Origin: Spirochaeta sp.
GTDB lineage: Bacteria > Spirochaetota > Spirochaetia > DSM-27196 > SLAA01
Assembly: GCA_020201015.1 (NCBI GenBank)
Contig: JAIVHN010000206.1
Span: forward strand, 1 to 8,088
Reading direction: 5' to 3'
Length of the DNA: 8,088 bases
Below the pieces are notes generated by a model. The model had not been told where the DNA came from. It saw nothing but the letters and a program-made list of their open reading frames with translations, and searched no databases. Shown piece by piece: positions 1 through 6,149 of this stretch. The translations under genes were made by a program, and so were the position numbers. How positions within the stretch are numbered: position 1 is the stretch's first letter; each line of letters starts with the position of its first letter.

Positions 1-138
1 ACCAAGAAGGGTGGCGAAGACCGGCGCGTTTTTCGACGTGCTGCGGTGTATGGGCCAGTGGACACACTCCGTGCAAGTGCCGTCTCGGAACTAACAATTG
101 ACCTGAGCGAGGTCTTTCCCCCTATTTCCGACGGCTAG
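1..138 (+). CDS. Possible 3' end of an unidentified gene (partial, 45 codons)
   Basis: Plus-strand frame 1 is open from the left edge to a TAG at 136-138. The peptide contains the stretches RRAAVYGPVDTLRAS and SELTIDLSEVFPPISDG, a mixed hydrophobic and acidic ending that looks like a genuine protein C-terminus rather than a low-complexity shadow. Its last 17 nt would overlap the ygiQ stop region on the opposite strand, a convergent tail-to-tail arrangement. I do not recognise the family and assign no function. A 45-codon open frame can occur by chance in DNA of this composition, so the call rests mainly on the residue mix and on the lack of any other candidate gene in the first 121 bases. Confidence 0.35.
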   Translation, partial: TKKGGEDRRVFRRAAVYGPVDTLRASAVSELTIDLSEVFPPISDG

Positions 139-2116
139 TTTTTTGCTGCGGCGGACGGCCGGAACTGGACTGACCACCTGCAACCTTGGTGGGTTTAGTG
201 GCTTTGCCGCGTGCAGGCTTTGTGGGCTTGCCGCCGCGGGCGCCGGGCCCGGGCGCGCGCGGTGGGTACGGTCGGATGAGACATTTCGGGCCAGTGCCGA
301 TGAGGTCGGTGCGGCCGGTTTGTTCAAGGGCTTCGCGCACACGGCGGTAGTTCTTGGGGTCGCGGAACTGGAGCAAGGCTCGCTGCATTGCTTTCTCGGC
401 GTACTCGGTGGTCACAGCCACCGTCTTCCCGTTGCGGGGGTCAATGCCGGTGTAGTACATGCAGGTGGCGACGGTGCCGGGTGTGGGGTAAAAGTCCTGC
501 ACCTGCTCGGGGGTGCCGCCTTGGTCGCGGAAGTACTCGGCAAGTGCAACGGCGTCCCGCAGGGTGGTGCCGGGGTGACTAGAAATGAAGTACGGCACAA
601 TAAACTGCTTGGAGCCAATTTCGGTATTTACCTTCTCAAAAGCACGACGAAATTTCTCGTACACCTTCATCCCGGGTTTCCCCATGGCCGATAGTGCCTG
701 CGGGGTAATATGCTCCGGTGCCACCTTCAGCTTGCCGGAAACATGGTGCGTGCAGAGCTCACGCAGAAAACTTTGATCGCTGTCCAGCAACAGATAATCA
801 AACCGAATGCCGGAGCGGACAAACACCTTTTTGACACCGGGGAGCTGCCTCAGAGCACGCAGGACGTCCCGGTACTCGGTATGGTCAACCTTCAACTGCG
901 TGCATGCATCGGGGAAGAGGCACTGCTTGTCCTTACAAACTCCATGCTTAGCTTGATGTTCGCAGGATGGTGTGCGGAAGTTGGCGGTGGGGCCGCCGAC
1001 GTCGTGGATGTAGCCCTTGAAACCGGGGAGTTGGGTAAGGAGGCGGGCCTCGCGCAGCAGGCTCTCCTTGCTGCGGGCGCCAATTCGGCGCCCCTGGTGA
1101 AAGGTCAAGGCACAGAAGCTGCAGCCGCCGAAACAGCCGCGCGCCGAGATCAGGCTAAAGCGCACCTCCTCCACAGCCGGCACCCCGCCTGCTTCAAGGT
1201 AGTCGGGGTGAAAGGTGCGAGCATAGGGAAGTTCGTAGAGATCATCAAGCTCATCGCCAAAGAGGGTCGGCTGCGGTGGGTTCTGCACCACAGACCAAGG
1301 ACCATAGGCTTCTACCAAAACATCGGCATTCAGCCCGTCGGTGTTGCGGTGCTGCTCGCGGAAGCTCTCGGCATAGGCTCGTTTGCCGCGCGACTTATCC
1401 TGCAGCGTGTCCCAGTCGGGCAAACTAACGGTCTTCCGGCGCACGCCGGTCGCGCCAGGGGCATCCTCGGCGCGGCATTTGTAGACCGTGCCGGCGATTT
1501 CGGTGAGGTCCGCTGCTCGGCGGCCACGGCTGAGCTCAGCTGCAATCTCCAGCATCGCCCGCTCTCCCATACCGTAAACCAGCAGATCCGCCTTGGAGTC
1601 CACCAGAATGGAGCGCCGCATTTTGCTGCCCCAGAAGTCGTAATGGGCAAAGCGGCGCAGCGAGGCCTCGATGCCGCCGATAACGATATCGACACCTTTG
1701 AAGGCTTCACGGATGCGCGTGCAGTACACGAGCGTTGCACGATCGGGTCTGCGGCCGCCCTCGCCACCCGGGCTGTAGGCGTCATCCCGCCGCGGCTTGC
1801 CACCGATGGTGTAGTTGGCAACCATGGAGTCCATGTTCCCAGCGCTGACCAGAAAACCCAGCCGCGGCCGCCCAAGCCGCGCAAAGTCCTGCGGACTCCC
1901 CCAGCTCGGCTGCGCAATAACTCCCACGCGGTACCCATGGCTTTCCAGCATCCGCCCGAGCAGGGCGGGCCCGAAACTTGGGTGGTCTACGTAGGCATCG
2001 CCTGAGACAAATATGAAATCCAAATCCCCCGGCGCAAGTCCGCAGCGGCTAAGATCCTCGGGATATGTGGGAAGAAAGTGAGTTCGTTCAACGTGGTAAT
2101 CTTGGAGTTGTTGCAT
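122..2116 (-). CDS. ygiQ: YgiQ family radical SAM protein (UPF0313)
   Basis: A 664-residue radical S-adenosylmethionine protein of the YgiQ family; the cellular reaction is not established for this family. The N-terminal domain (about 10-270) carries the family block FVSGDAYVDHPSFG (36-49) and IVIGGIEASLRRFAHYD (144-160). The radical-SAM core starts at about 318 with the 4Fe-4S ligands CxxxCxxC at C328, C332 and C335 (RGCFGGCSFC). A further cysteine cluster at C385, C394, C399 and C405 is also typical of the family. Residues from about 618 form a basic, Gly/Pro-rich tail with two KPTK copies, probably disordered. Length fits the family. ATG at 2116 is the natural start: the family N-terminus begins a few residues later, and a short AGGA lies just upstream. 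It lies 15 nt after the ABC ATPase stop and is probably the last gene of that transcript. Cytosolic. Confidence 0.95.
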   Translation of the reverse strand: MQQLQDYHVERTHFLPTYPEDLSRCGLAPGDLDFIFVSGDAYVDHPSFGPALLGRMLESHGYRVGVIAQPSWGSPQDFARLGRPRLGFLVSAGNMDSMVANYTIGGKPRRDDAYSPGGEGGRRPDRATLVYCTRIREAFKGVDIVIGGIEASLRRFAHYDFWGSKMRRSILVDSKADLLVYGMGERAMLEIAAELSRGRRAADLTEIAGTVYKCRAEDAPGATGVRRKTVSLPDWDTLQDKSRGKRAYAESFREQHRNTDGLNADVLVEAYGPWSVVQNPPQPTLFGDELDDLYELPYARTFHPDYLEAGGVPAVEEVRFSLISARGCFGGCSFCALTFHQGRRIGARSKESLLREARLLTQLPGFKGYIHDVGGPTANFRTPSCEHQAKHGVCKDKQCLFPDACTQLKVDHTEYRDVLRALRQLPGVKKVFVRSGIRFDYLLLDSDQSFLRELCTHHVSGKLKVAPEHITPQALSAMGKPGMKVYEKFRRAFEKVNTEIGSKQFIVPYFISSHPGTTLRDAVALAEYFRDQGGTPEQVQDFYPTPGTVATCMYYTGIDPRNGKTVAVTTEYAEKAMQRALLQFRDPKNYRRVREALEQTGRTDLIGTGPKCLIRPYPPRAPGPGARGGKPTKPARGKATKPTKVAGGQSSSGRPPQQKTSRRK

Positions 2117-2131
2117 AGTCCTACTGCCGTG

Positions 2132-2878
2132 TTAAAGCCGGCCAGCCTCAATAATTCGCTGCAGGAACTGCTGCGTGCGCGGATGTTCCGGCGTCGAGAA
2201 CAGCTCTGACGGTGGCGCCTCTTCCAGAATGCGGCCGCCCTCAAGAAAGCATACACGGTCTGCTACCTCACGGGCAAACCCCATCTCATGGGTCACAATG
2301 ATCATGGTCATGCCCTGCGCCGCCAAGTCCTTAATGATCTTTAGCACGCCACCAATGAGCTCAGGGTCAAGCGCAGCAGTGATCTCGTCCAGCATGAGTA
2401 CGTCCGGATTCGTAGCCAGGGTTCGAATAATGGCCACGCGCTGTTGCTGTCCACCGGAGAGCTGCTCAGGATACGACTCCGCAAACTCGGCCATGCCAAA
2501 AAGGCTGAGTAGTTCGCGCGCGTGCTCCTCACTTTCCCGTCGTGACACCCTATGTACCTTTCGCGGAGCAAGGGTAATGTTGTCGAGCACATTCATGTGT
2601 GGGAAAAGGTTAAAGGCCTGGAACACAATGCCTACTCGTTTGTGGAGTTCATTACTGTTCTTGAAGCGCTCGCCATCAATAGAGACACCATCAAGCTCAA
2701 TGGTACCGTGATCAAAGGGCACGAGCTTGTTGACGCAGCGCAACAAAGTGGACTTACCGGAACCAGATGCCCCAATGAGGCACACCACCTCGTCGGCCGC
2801 AACCGCAAGGTCTATTGCGTCGAGCACCAAGGTATTTCCGTAGTACTTGGTTAAGTTAGCTATGCGAACTCGGTCCAT
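2132..2878 (-). CDS. Polar amino-acid ABC transporter, ATP-binding protein
   Basis: A 248-residue cytoplasmic ATPase that would power the importer encoded by the two preceding genes. All nucleotide-binding motifs are present: Walker A GASGSGKST (36-44), Q-loop Q87 in VFQAFNLFPH, signature LSGGQQQR (140-147), Walker B DVLMLDE (159-165), D-loop ALDP and switch His197 (THEMG). The LFPHMNVLDNI segment and the length are those of GlnQ/HisP-type ATPases. The residue after the Walker B glutamate is Ile (DEITAALDP) where most members have Pro; as I recall, Val or Ile also occurs in a PAAT subgroup, so I read this as a subgroup trait rather than damage. ATG at 2878 starts 2 nt after the permease stop, with an AGGA inside the permease 3' end as a plausible ribosome site. 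The substrate cannot be read from this subunit. Confidence 0.95.
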   Translation of the reverse strand: MDRVRIANLTKYYGNTLVLDAIDLAVAADEVVCLIGASGSGKSTLLRCVNKLVPFDHGTIELDGVSIDGERFKNSNELHKRVGIVFQAFNLFPHMNVLDNITLAPRKVHRVSRRESEEHARELLSLFGMAEFAESYPEQLSGGQQQRVAIIRTLATNPDVLMLDEITAALDPELIGGVLKIIKDLAAQGMTMIIVTHEMGFAREVADRVCFLEGGRILEEAPPSELFSTPEHPRTQQFLQRIIEAGRL

Positions 2879-2880
2879 GC

Positions 2881-3729
2881 TTAGAGTGTCCTTTGCAGCC
2901 GGCGCTCTTGATCTTTGCGGGCCACGTAGTCGGTAAACCGAGCCATAGGTATGGTTGCCATCAAAAAGAGCAGCGCGGCTGCAATAAGTGAGGAGTAGTT
3001 AAAGGTGCGAGCAGTAAAAATCTGAGCCTCCCTGACCGCATCGCGCACGCCGATAACGCTGAGGAGTGCTACATCCTTTTGCAGCGCCACCGCCAGGTTC
3101 AGCAGTGCCGGAAGCACATTCCGCACCGCCTGCGGCACTATTGCATACAGCAGTGTCTGCCACTGAGAAAGACCAAGCGCCTTAGCGGCCGCCCGCTGTC
3201 CATCATGCACCGCCTCCATGCCGGAGCGATACACCTCGGCAGCATAGGCGGAGTAGCCAAGAATCATAGCCACACCACCCCAGAAAAGCCCGGTGCGCGG
3301 AAGTCCTGGGATTTGAAGTGCTGGCACCCCAAAGCCAAAAAGCAGCACCAACAGCAGTGAAGGAATGCCCCGCAAGAGGTCGATGTAGAGAATTGCAAAA
3401 ACCTTGAGCGGGGCAAACACCGGCCCGCTTAACGAGCGGAAGATTGCCAAGACCAAAGCCCAACAGGCAATTACCACCAGCGCTATGGCCCACACCGTCA
3501 TGTTTGTCAGAAACCCGCGAAACACGTTGGGGAAGGCAGCGATGATGGCATCGAGATTAAAGAACTGGAGCTTAATGCGTGGCCACTGTTCGGCGCTCGT
3601 CACCAGACGGGCGACGAGGCCAAACACCACGGCTACACTGGCAAAGCTAATGAGAAAGGGAAGATAGCGTTCACGGAAGGTGAGGGTTTGGTGCGCCGGC
3701 GGCGCCGGCACACGACTCTCTGTACTCAC
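2881..3729 (-). CDS. Polar amino-acid ABC transporter, permease (HisM/GlnP type)
   Basis: A 282-residue inner-membrane permease. Hydrophobic segments lie near 22-43, 74-98, 108-135, 149-165, 198-225 and 247-266. YIDLLRGIPSLLLVLLFGFG (115-134) matches the family's Y-x-(E/D)-x-x-RG-x-P block. The EAA loop that docks on the ATPase is at about 165-207, with EVYRSG, AAAKALGLS and PQAVRNVLP. LQKDVALLSVIGV (217-229) is the other conserved block. The start is GTG at 3729, sharing the tetranucleotide GTGA with the stop of the binding-protein gene, which implies translational coupling; GGAG lies 8 nt upstream of the GTG. The N-terminus carries a short PAPPA patch encoded by a 9-nt-period GC repeat. A single permease gene suggests that it works as a homodimer. 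Confidence 0.95.
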   Translation of the reverse strand: MSTESRVPAPPAHQTLTFRERYLPFLISFASVAVVFGLVARLVTSAEQWPRIKLQFFNLDAIIAAFPNVFRGFLTNMTVWAIALVVIACWALVLAIFRSLSGPVFAPLKVFAILYIDLLRGIPSLLLVLLFGFGVPALQIPGLPRTGLFWGGVAMILGYSAYAAEVYRSGMEAVHDGQRAAAKALGLSQWQTLLYAIVPQAVRNVLPALLNLAVALQKDVALLSVIGVRDAVREAQIFTARTFNYSSLIAAALLFLMATIPMARFTDYVARKDQERRLQRTL

Positions 3730-4592
3730 TCGCTAATCTCCGCAATATTGCCTTCTGGAAGTAGATACTGCTCAATGAGCTCATCAACAACGCCGCGGTC
3801 GATGAGCGCCTGCAGACCCTCATCTATCCAGCCAACAAGCTCGTTGCCTTGCTCAAAAAGCAGACCATGACCGTTGTCGTTCGGATCAGCCGGGAGTAAC
3901 GCCACGATTTCGGCCTCGGGCACCTGGACTCCGGTAGCATAGATTGCGCTGGGAAGCGCCGCCACGGTAGCATCTATGAGCCCACCCTGCATCGCCTGGA
4001 AGGTTCCTGCCTGGTCGTCAAAAACGGCAACATTTGAAATACCAAGGACGTTCTCCAGATAGTCAAGGTCGGTGGTTCCGATCGTTGCTCCCCAGCGAGC
4101 CCTACGCAGGTCCGCAAAGGACGCCGCATTCACAACATCGCTCCCCGGAAGCGAAATGACCGCTTTATCAGGCTGAAAATATACCATTGAGAAATCAAGG
4201 ATCTGTTGTCGATCGGCCGTAACCGAGACTTGTCGAATAGAAAAGTCGAAAGGTTTTGGACCGGGAGCAATGGTTTGGTCAAAGGTGAGGCCGCGCTCCC
4301 ATACAACTTGCTCTCTGGAGAAACCCAGCTCCTCGGCTAAAGCATACATCAAGGCGCTCTCAAACCCCTCGCCCCGTGCAGGATCATTGTGGAGCATCCA
4401 TGGCGGATACACCGGCTCGCCGGTACCAATTGTCAGTTGTCCCGGACGCACCAGCCGTGGATCCTGTGTAGTCCGTTCAAGCGCCGTGGTGTCTTCAACC
4501 TCGGCGGCCTCCTCCGGGCTACACCCCATGAACACAGCGGTTCCAATAATCACGGCAAACACAACTATCCCAAGAATGAACTTTCGAGCCAT
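3726..4592 (-). CDS. Polar amino-acid ABC transporter, solute-binding lipoprotein
   Basis: A 288-residue family 3 solute-binding protein, expected to be anchored by lipid outside the inner membrane. Residues 1-23 are a signal peptide (MARKFILGIVVFAVIIGTAV, then FMG) followed by Cys24 as the likely lipidated residue. The lipobox F-M-G-C is non-canonical but compatible with the relaxed lipoboxes of spirochaetes. An acidic linker precedes the mature domain, which starts near LTIGTGEPVYPPW (53-65). Ligand-domain signatures are GFESALMYALAEELG (76-90), FDFSIRQVSVTADRQQILDFS (115-135, with R128 at the place of the carboxylate-binding Arg of HisJ) and MQGGLIDATVAALPSA (201-216). The APGPK-x-FDF motif recalls an actinobacterial-type subgroup. 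ATG at 4592 was chosen because GGAGGG precedes it by 4 nt; an in-frame TTG at 4619 is possible but lacks a ribosome site and would put charged residues ahead of the signal peptide. The exact ligand is unknown. Confidence 0.93.
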   Translation of the reverse strand: MARKFILGIVVFAVIIGTAVFMGCSPEEAAEVEDTTALERTTQDPRLVRPGQLTIGTGEPVYPPWMLHNDPARGEGFESALMYALAEELGFSREQVVWERGLTFDQTIAPGPKPFDFSIRQVSVTADRQQILDFSMVYFQPDKAVISLPGSDVVNAASFADLRRARWGATIGTTDLDYLENVLGISNVAVFDDQAGTFQAMQGGLIDATVAALPSAIYATGVQVPEAEIVALLPADPNDNGHGLLFEQGNELVGWIDEGLQALIDRGVVDELIEQYLLPEGNIAEISE

Positions 4593-4596
4593 ATGT

Positions 4597-4602
4597 CCCT
4601 CC
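4597..4602 (-). promoter_or_regulatory. Ribosome binding site of the solute-binding lipoprotein gene
   Basis: GGAGGG on the minus strand, 4 nt before the ATG at 4592. This site decides the start in favour of ATG 4592 over the upstream in-frame TTG at 4619. Confidence 0.75.
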
Positions 4603-4622
4603 ATCTTTTTTATTGTCAAGAA

Positions 4623-4651
4623 ACGATATGGTATCCCCGGTCGGTCGTCAA
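4623..4651 (-). promoter_or_regulatory. Candidate sigma-70 promoter for the ABC importer cassette
   Basis: On the minus strand TTGACG (4651-4646, 5/6 to consensus) and TATCGT (4628-4623, 4/6) are separated by exactly 17 nt. Transcription would begin near 4616, giving a leader of about 24 nt that contains the GGAGGG ribosome site. The element lies just after the fabF stop, so the importer could be expressed separately from fabF. Prediction by eye only. Confidence 0.4.
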
Positions 4652-4671
4652 GGTCTCAACAACGGGGCAAC

Positions 4672-5916
4672 CTACACCTTGGCAAGCAACAAGCTGGAGT
4701 TGTGTCCACCAAAGCCAAAAGAGTTCGACAGCGCAATTTTGATATCACGCTTTACCGGCTCGGTTGGCAGCTGCACGGGCGGGAGTGCCGGGTCACGGTT
4801 GAAGATGTTTTTATTGGCTGGCACAAGGCCGTTGCGCATCGCCATAACAGTGAGAATTGCTTCCAACCCTGCGGTAGCCCCTAAAAGGTGCCCGTGATAG
4901 CACTTGGTAGATCCAATGAGGACCGTCGCGGCACAGTCCTTGATGAGCGAGTAAATTCCCTTGATCTCGGCGATGTCGCCGACCGGCGTTGCGGTTCCAT
5001 GCGTGTTGATGTAGTCCAGATCTGCCGCCTGAACCCCAGCCTGATCAAGCGCCATCTGCATGGAATAGGCGGCACCACCACCTTCGGGATCAGGGGCTAC
5101 AAAGTCGTACGCGTCACCCGACATGCCGCAGGAAAGCACCTCAGCGAAAATATCGGCCCCACGGGCCACCGCATGTTCATACTCTTCTAGAATGAGAATG
5201 CCGGAACCTTCACTAAGCACAAAACCGTCACGGTCAACATCGTAAGGGCGTGAGGCGGTCTCCGGGGAGTCGTTGCGAGAGGAAAGCGCCTGCATATTGC
5301 CGAAGCCCGCAATAGAAAGCTCGTTGACCGTACCTTCGGCACCGCCAGCAACCATGACATCGGCCATGCCGTTCTGAATAATAAGCTGTGCCATTGCCAT
5401 AGAGTGATTAGCGGTGGCGCAGGCAGTTTGCAGACTCAGGTTCGGCCCTTTTATGCCGTACATCATACTTAACACACCGGAAACGATATTACCTATAGAC
5501 ATCGGTACGAAAAATGGGCTCACTCGCCGTGGGCCTTTGGTCACCAGCGTCACCGAGTTCTCGTGCTGAACCGAAAGGCCCCCGACACCACTACCGACCG
5601 AGATCCCTATGCGGCGTTTATCCGCTACGTTATCCAAACTGGCTTGATCCCAGGCCTCGCGCAGCGCGGCGGCTCCATAGTGGCAGAAGGTGTCCATGCG
5701 CTTGGCCTTCTTGACCATGTCCGCGGAGAAGTAGTCTGCATAGGTAAAGTTGCGCACCTCACCGGCAATCTGAGTTGGAAGGGCCGAGGCGTCAAAGCGG
5801 GTAATTGGGCCTATACCGGACTCGCCAGCCGCAACTCGTTGCCAAGACTCGGCAACCGAGTTTCCCATAGGATTCACGGTGCCCATTCCGGTAATCACTA
5901 CACGCTTTTTCTGCAT
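4672..5916 (-). CDS. fabF: 3-oxoacyl-[acyl-carrier-protein] synthase II
   Basis: Beta-ketoacyl-ACP synthase II (KAS II), which condenses malonyl-ACP with an acyl-ACP in cytosolic type II fatty-acid elongation. The length of 414 residues matches the family. The catalytic triad is visible: C166 (TACATANH), H306 (NTHGTATP) and H343 (GHLLGATAG). K338 (GSTK) is also present, and the glycine-rich gatekeeper loop FGFGGHN begins at F400, the same number as in E. coli FabF. The N-terminal RVVITGMGTVNPMGN is typical. An AGGAGG lies 5 nt before ATG 5916; the GTG one codon earlier (5919) would sit only 2 nt from it and is less likely. Around K338 the usual SMTGH stretch is CYHGH. No acpP, fabG or fabD lies beside it, so it is a solitary fabF here. 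Downstream, 79 nt separate it from the importer genes, and I see no convincing terminator, so some read-through is possible. Confidence 0.96.
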   Translation of the reverse strand: MQKKRVVITGMGTVNPMGNSVAESWQRVAAGESGIGPITRFDASALPTQIAGEVRNFTYADYFSADMVKKAKRMDTFCHYGAAALREAWDQASLDNVADKRRIGISVGSGVGGLSVQHENSVTLVTKGPRRVSPFFVPMSIGNIVSGVLSMMYGIKGPNLSLQTACATANHSMAMAQLIIQNGMADVMVAGGAEGTVNELSIAGFGNMQALSSRNDSPETASRPYDVDRDGFVLSEGSGILILEEYEHAVARGADIFAEVLSCGMSGDAYDFVAPDPEGGGAAYSMQMALDQAGVQAADLDYINTHGTATPVGDIAEIKGIYSLIKDCAATVLIGSTKCYHGHLLGATAGLEAILTVMAMRNGLVPANKNIFNRDPALPPVQLPTEPVKRDIKIALSNSFGFGGHNSSLLLAKV

Positions 5917-5921
5917 CACTT

Positions 5922-5927
5922 CCTCCT
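5922..5927 (-). promoter_or_regulatory. Ribosome binding site of fabF
   Basis: A perfect AGGAGG on the minus strand, with 5 nt to the ATG at 5916. It supports ATG 5916 over GTG 5919 as the fabF start. Confidence 0.8.
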
Positions 5928-6044
5928 GTCGTTATCTTCATGTACTATCGTGTTCAGGCAACAGAATACTGATAATCGTCACTTTTTGTAAGCCGTTTAT
6001 GAGAGTAATGTTAGGATGTAGCAACCCTGGCCTGTGCAGCCCCC

Positions 6045-6100
6045 GCCGCAGGCCCCCGCTGCGGCCAGCCGCCGACACCGCTGGCAGCCGCCGACACCGC
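6045..6100. repeat. GC-rich hairpin and tandem-repeat patch
   Basis: Three elements overlap. GCCGCAG (6045-6051) and CTGCGGC (6059-6065) form a perfect 7-bp stem with a 7-nt loop. GCCAGC (6064-6069) and GCTGGC (6080-6085) form a 6-bp stem with a 10-nt loop. CAGCCGCCGACACCGC occurs twice (6066-6081 and 6085-6100), a 16-bp direct repeat with a 19-nt period. No T-tract follows on either strand, so it does not look like an intrinsic terminator. It lies between the two likely promoter areas. It could be a dispersed REP-like repeat, a regulator-binding region or a slipped-strand expansion; the sequence alone does not decide. Confidence 0.7.
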
Positions 6101-6111
6101 CTACCAACACG

Positions 6112-6140
6112 TTGACCGTGGTGCACACACGCGGTAATCT
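6112..6140 (+). promoter_or_regulatory. Candidate promoter of the NatA/NatB-type operon
   Basis: TTGACC (6112-6117, 5/6 to consensus) and TAATCT (6135-6140, 3/6) are separated by exactly 17 nt. Transcription would start at about 6146-6150, on or almost on the GTG start codon at 6150. The spacer holds an imperfect dyad, CGTGGTGCACACACG (6117-6131), one inserted base away from a perfect 14-bp palindrome, which could be an operator. The -10 match is poor, so confidence is limited. Confidence 0.35.
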
Positions 6141-6149
6141 AAGCGCGCA

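Larger units (their letters stand above)
5917..6149. other. Divergent intergenic region between fabF and the NatA-type ATPase gene
   Basis: This 233-bp stretch should contain the promoters of both divergent genes. The left half (about 5930-6020) is AT-richer and probably holds the fabF promoter. I could find only a weak minus-strand pair there, TTACAA (5991-5986) and TATTCT (5968-5963) with a 17-nt spacer, so I do not call it separately. The middle (6045-6100) is a very GC-rich repeat and hairpin patch. The right end (6112-6140) has a plus-strand promoter candidate. Short open frames exist here (for example ATG 6008 to TGA 6115) but show no ribosome site or recognisable protein. Confidence 0.7.

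Noticed and set aside
100..114. Perfect 5-bp hairpin GACCT/AGGTC with 5-nt loop near the ygiQ 3' end
   Set aside because: The stem is short. It is followed only by TTTCCCC on the plus strand and by no T-run on the minus strand, so it is too weak to call a terminator.
710..2005. A 431-codon open frame on the plus strand
   Set aside because: It lies entirely antisense to ygiQ, whose protein has clear family motifs along its length. The antisense product is Ala/Gly/Val-rich without recognisable domains, as expected from the reverse of a GC-rich gene.
4614..4619. Perfect TTGACA hexamer on the minus strand
   Set aside because: A matching -10 at 17 nt would overlap the ATG of the binding-protein gene, putting transcription start inside the coding region. 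The hexamer also overlaps the rejected TTG start.
4593..4619. Nine-codon N-terminal extension of the binding protein from a TTG start
   Set aside because: No ribosome site precedes the TTG, while ATG 4592 has GGAGGG at good spacing and yields a normal lipoprotein signal peptide.
4635..4667. CCCCG/CGGGG inverted repeat after fabF as a terminator
   Set aside because: Five base pairs with a 23-nt loop and no adjacent T-tract; it does not resemble an intrinsic terminator.
5563..5991. A 142-codon plus-strand open frame
   Set aside because: Mostly antisense to the N-terminal part of fabF, whose catalytic motifs and length are intact.
6008..6115. Small plus-strand ORF across the GC-rich repeat patch
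   Set aside because: Arg/Pro-rich product generated by the repeats, with no ribosome site and no recognisable protein signature.
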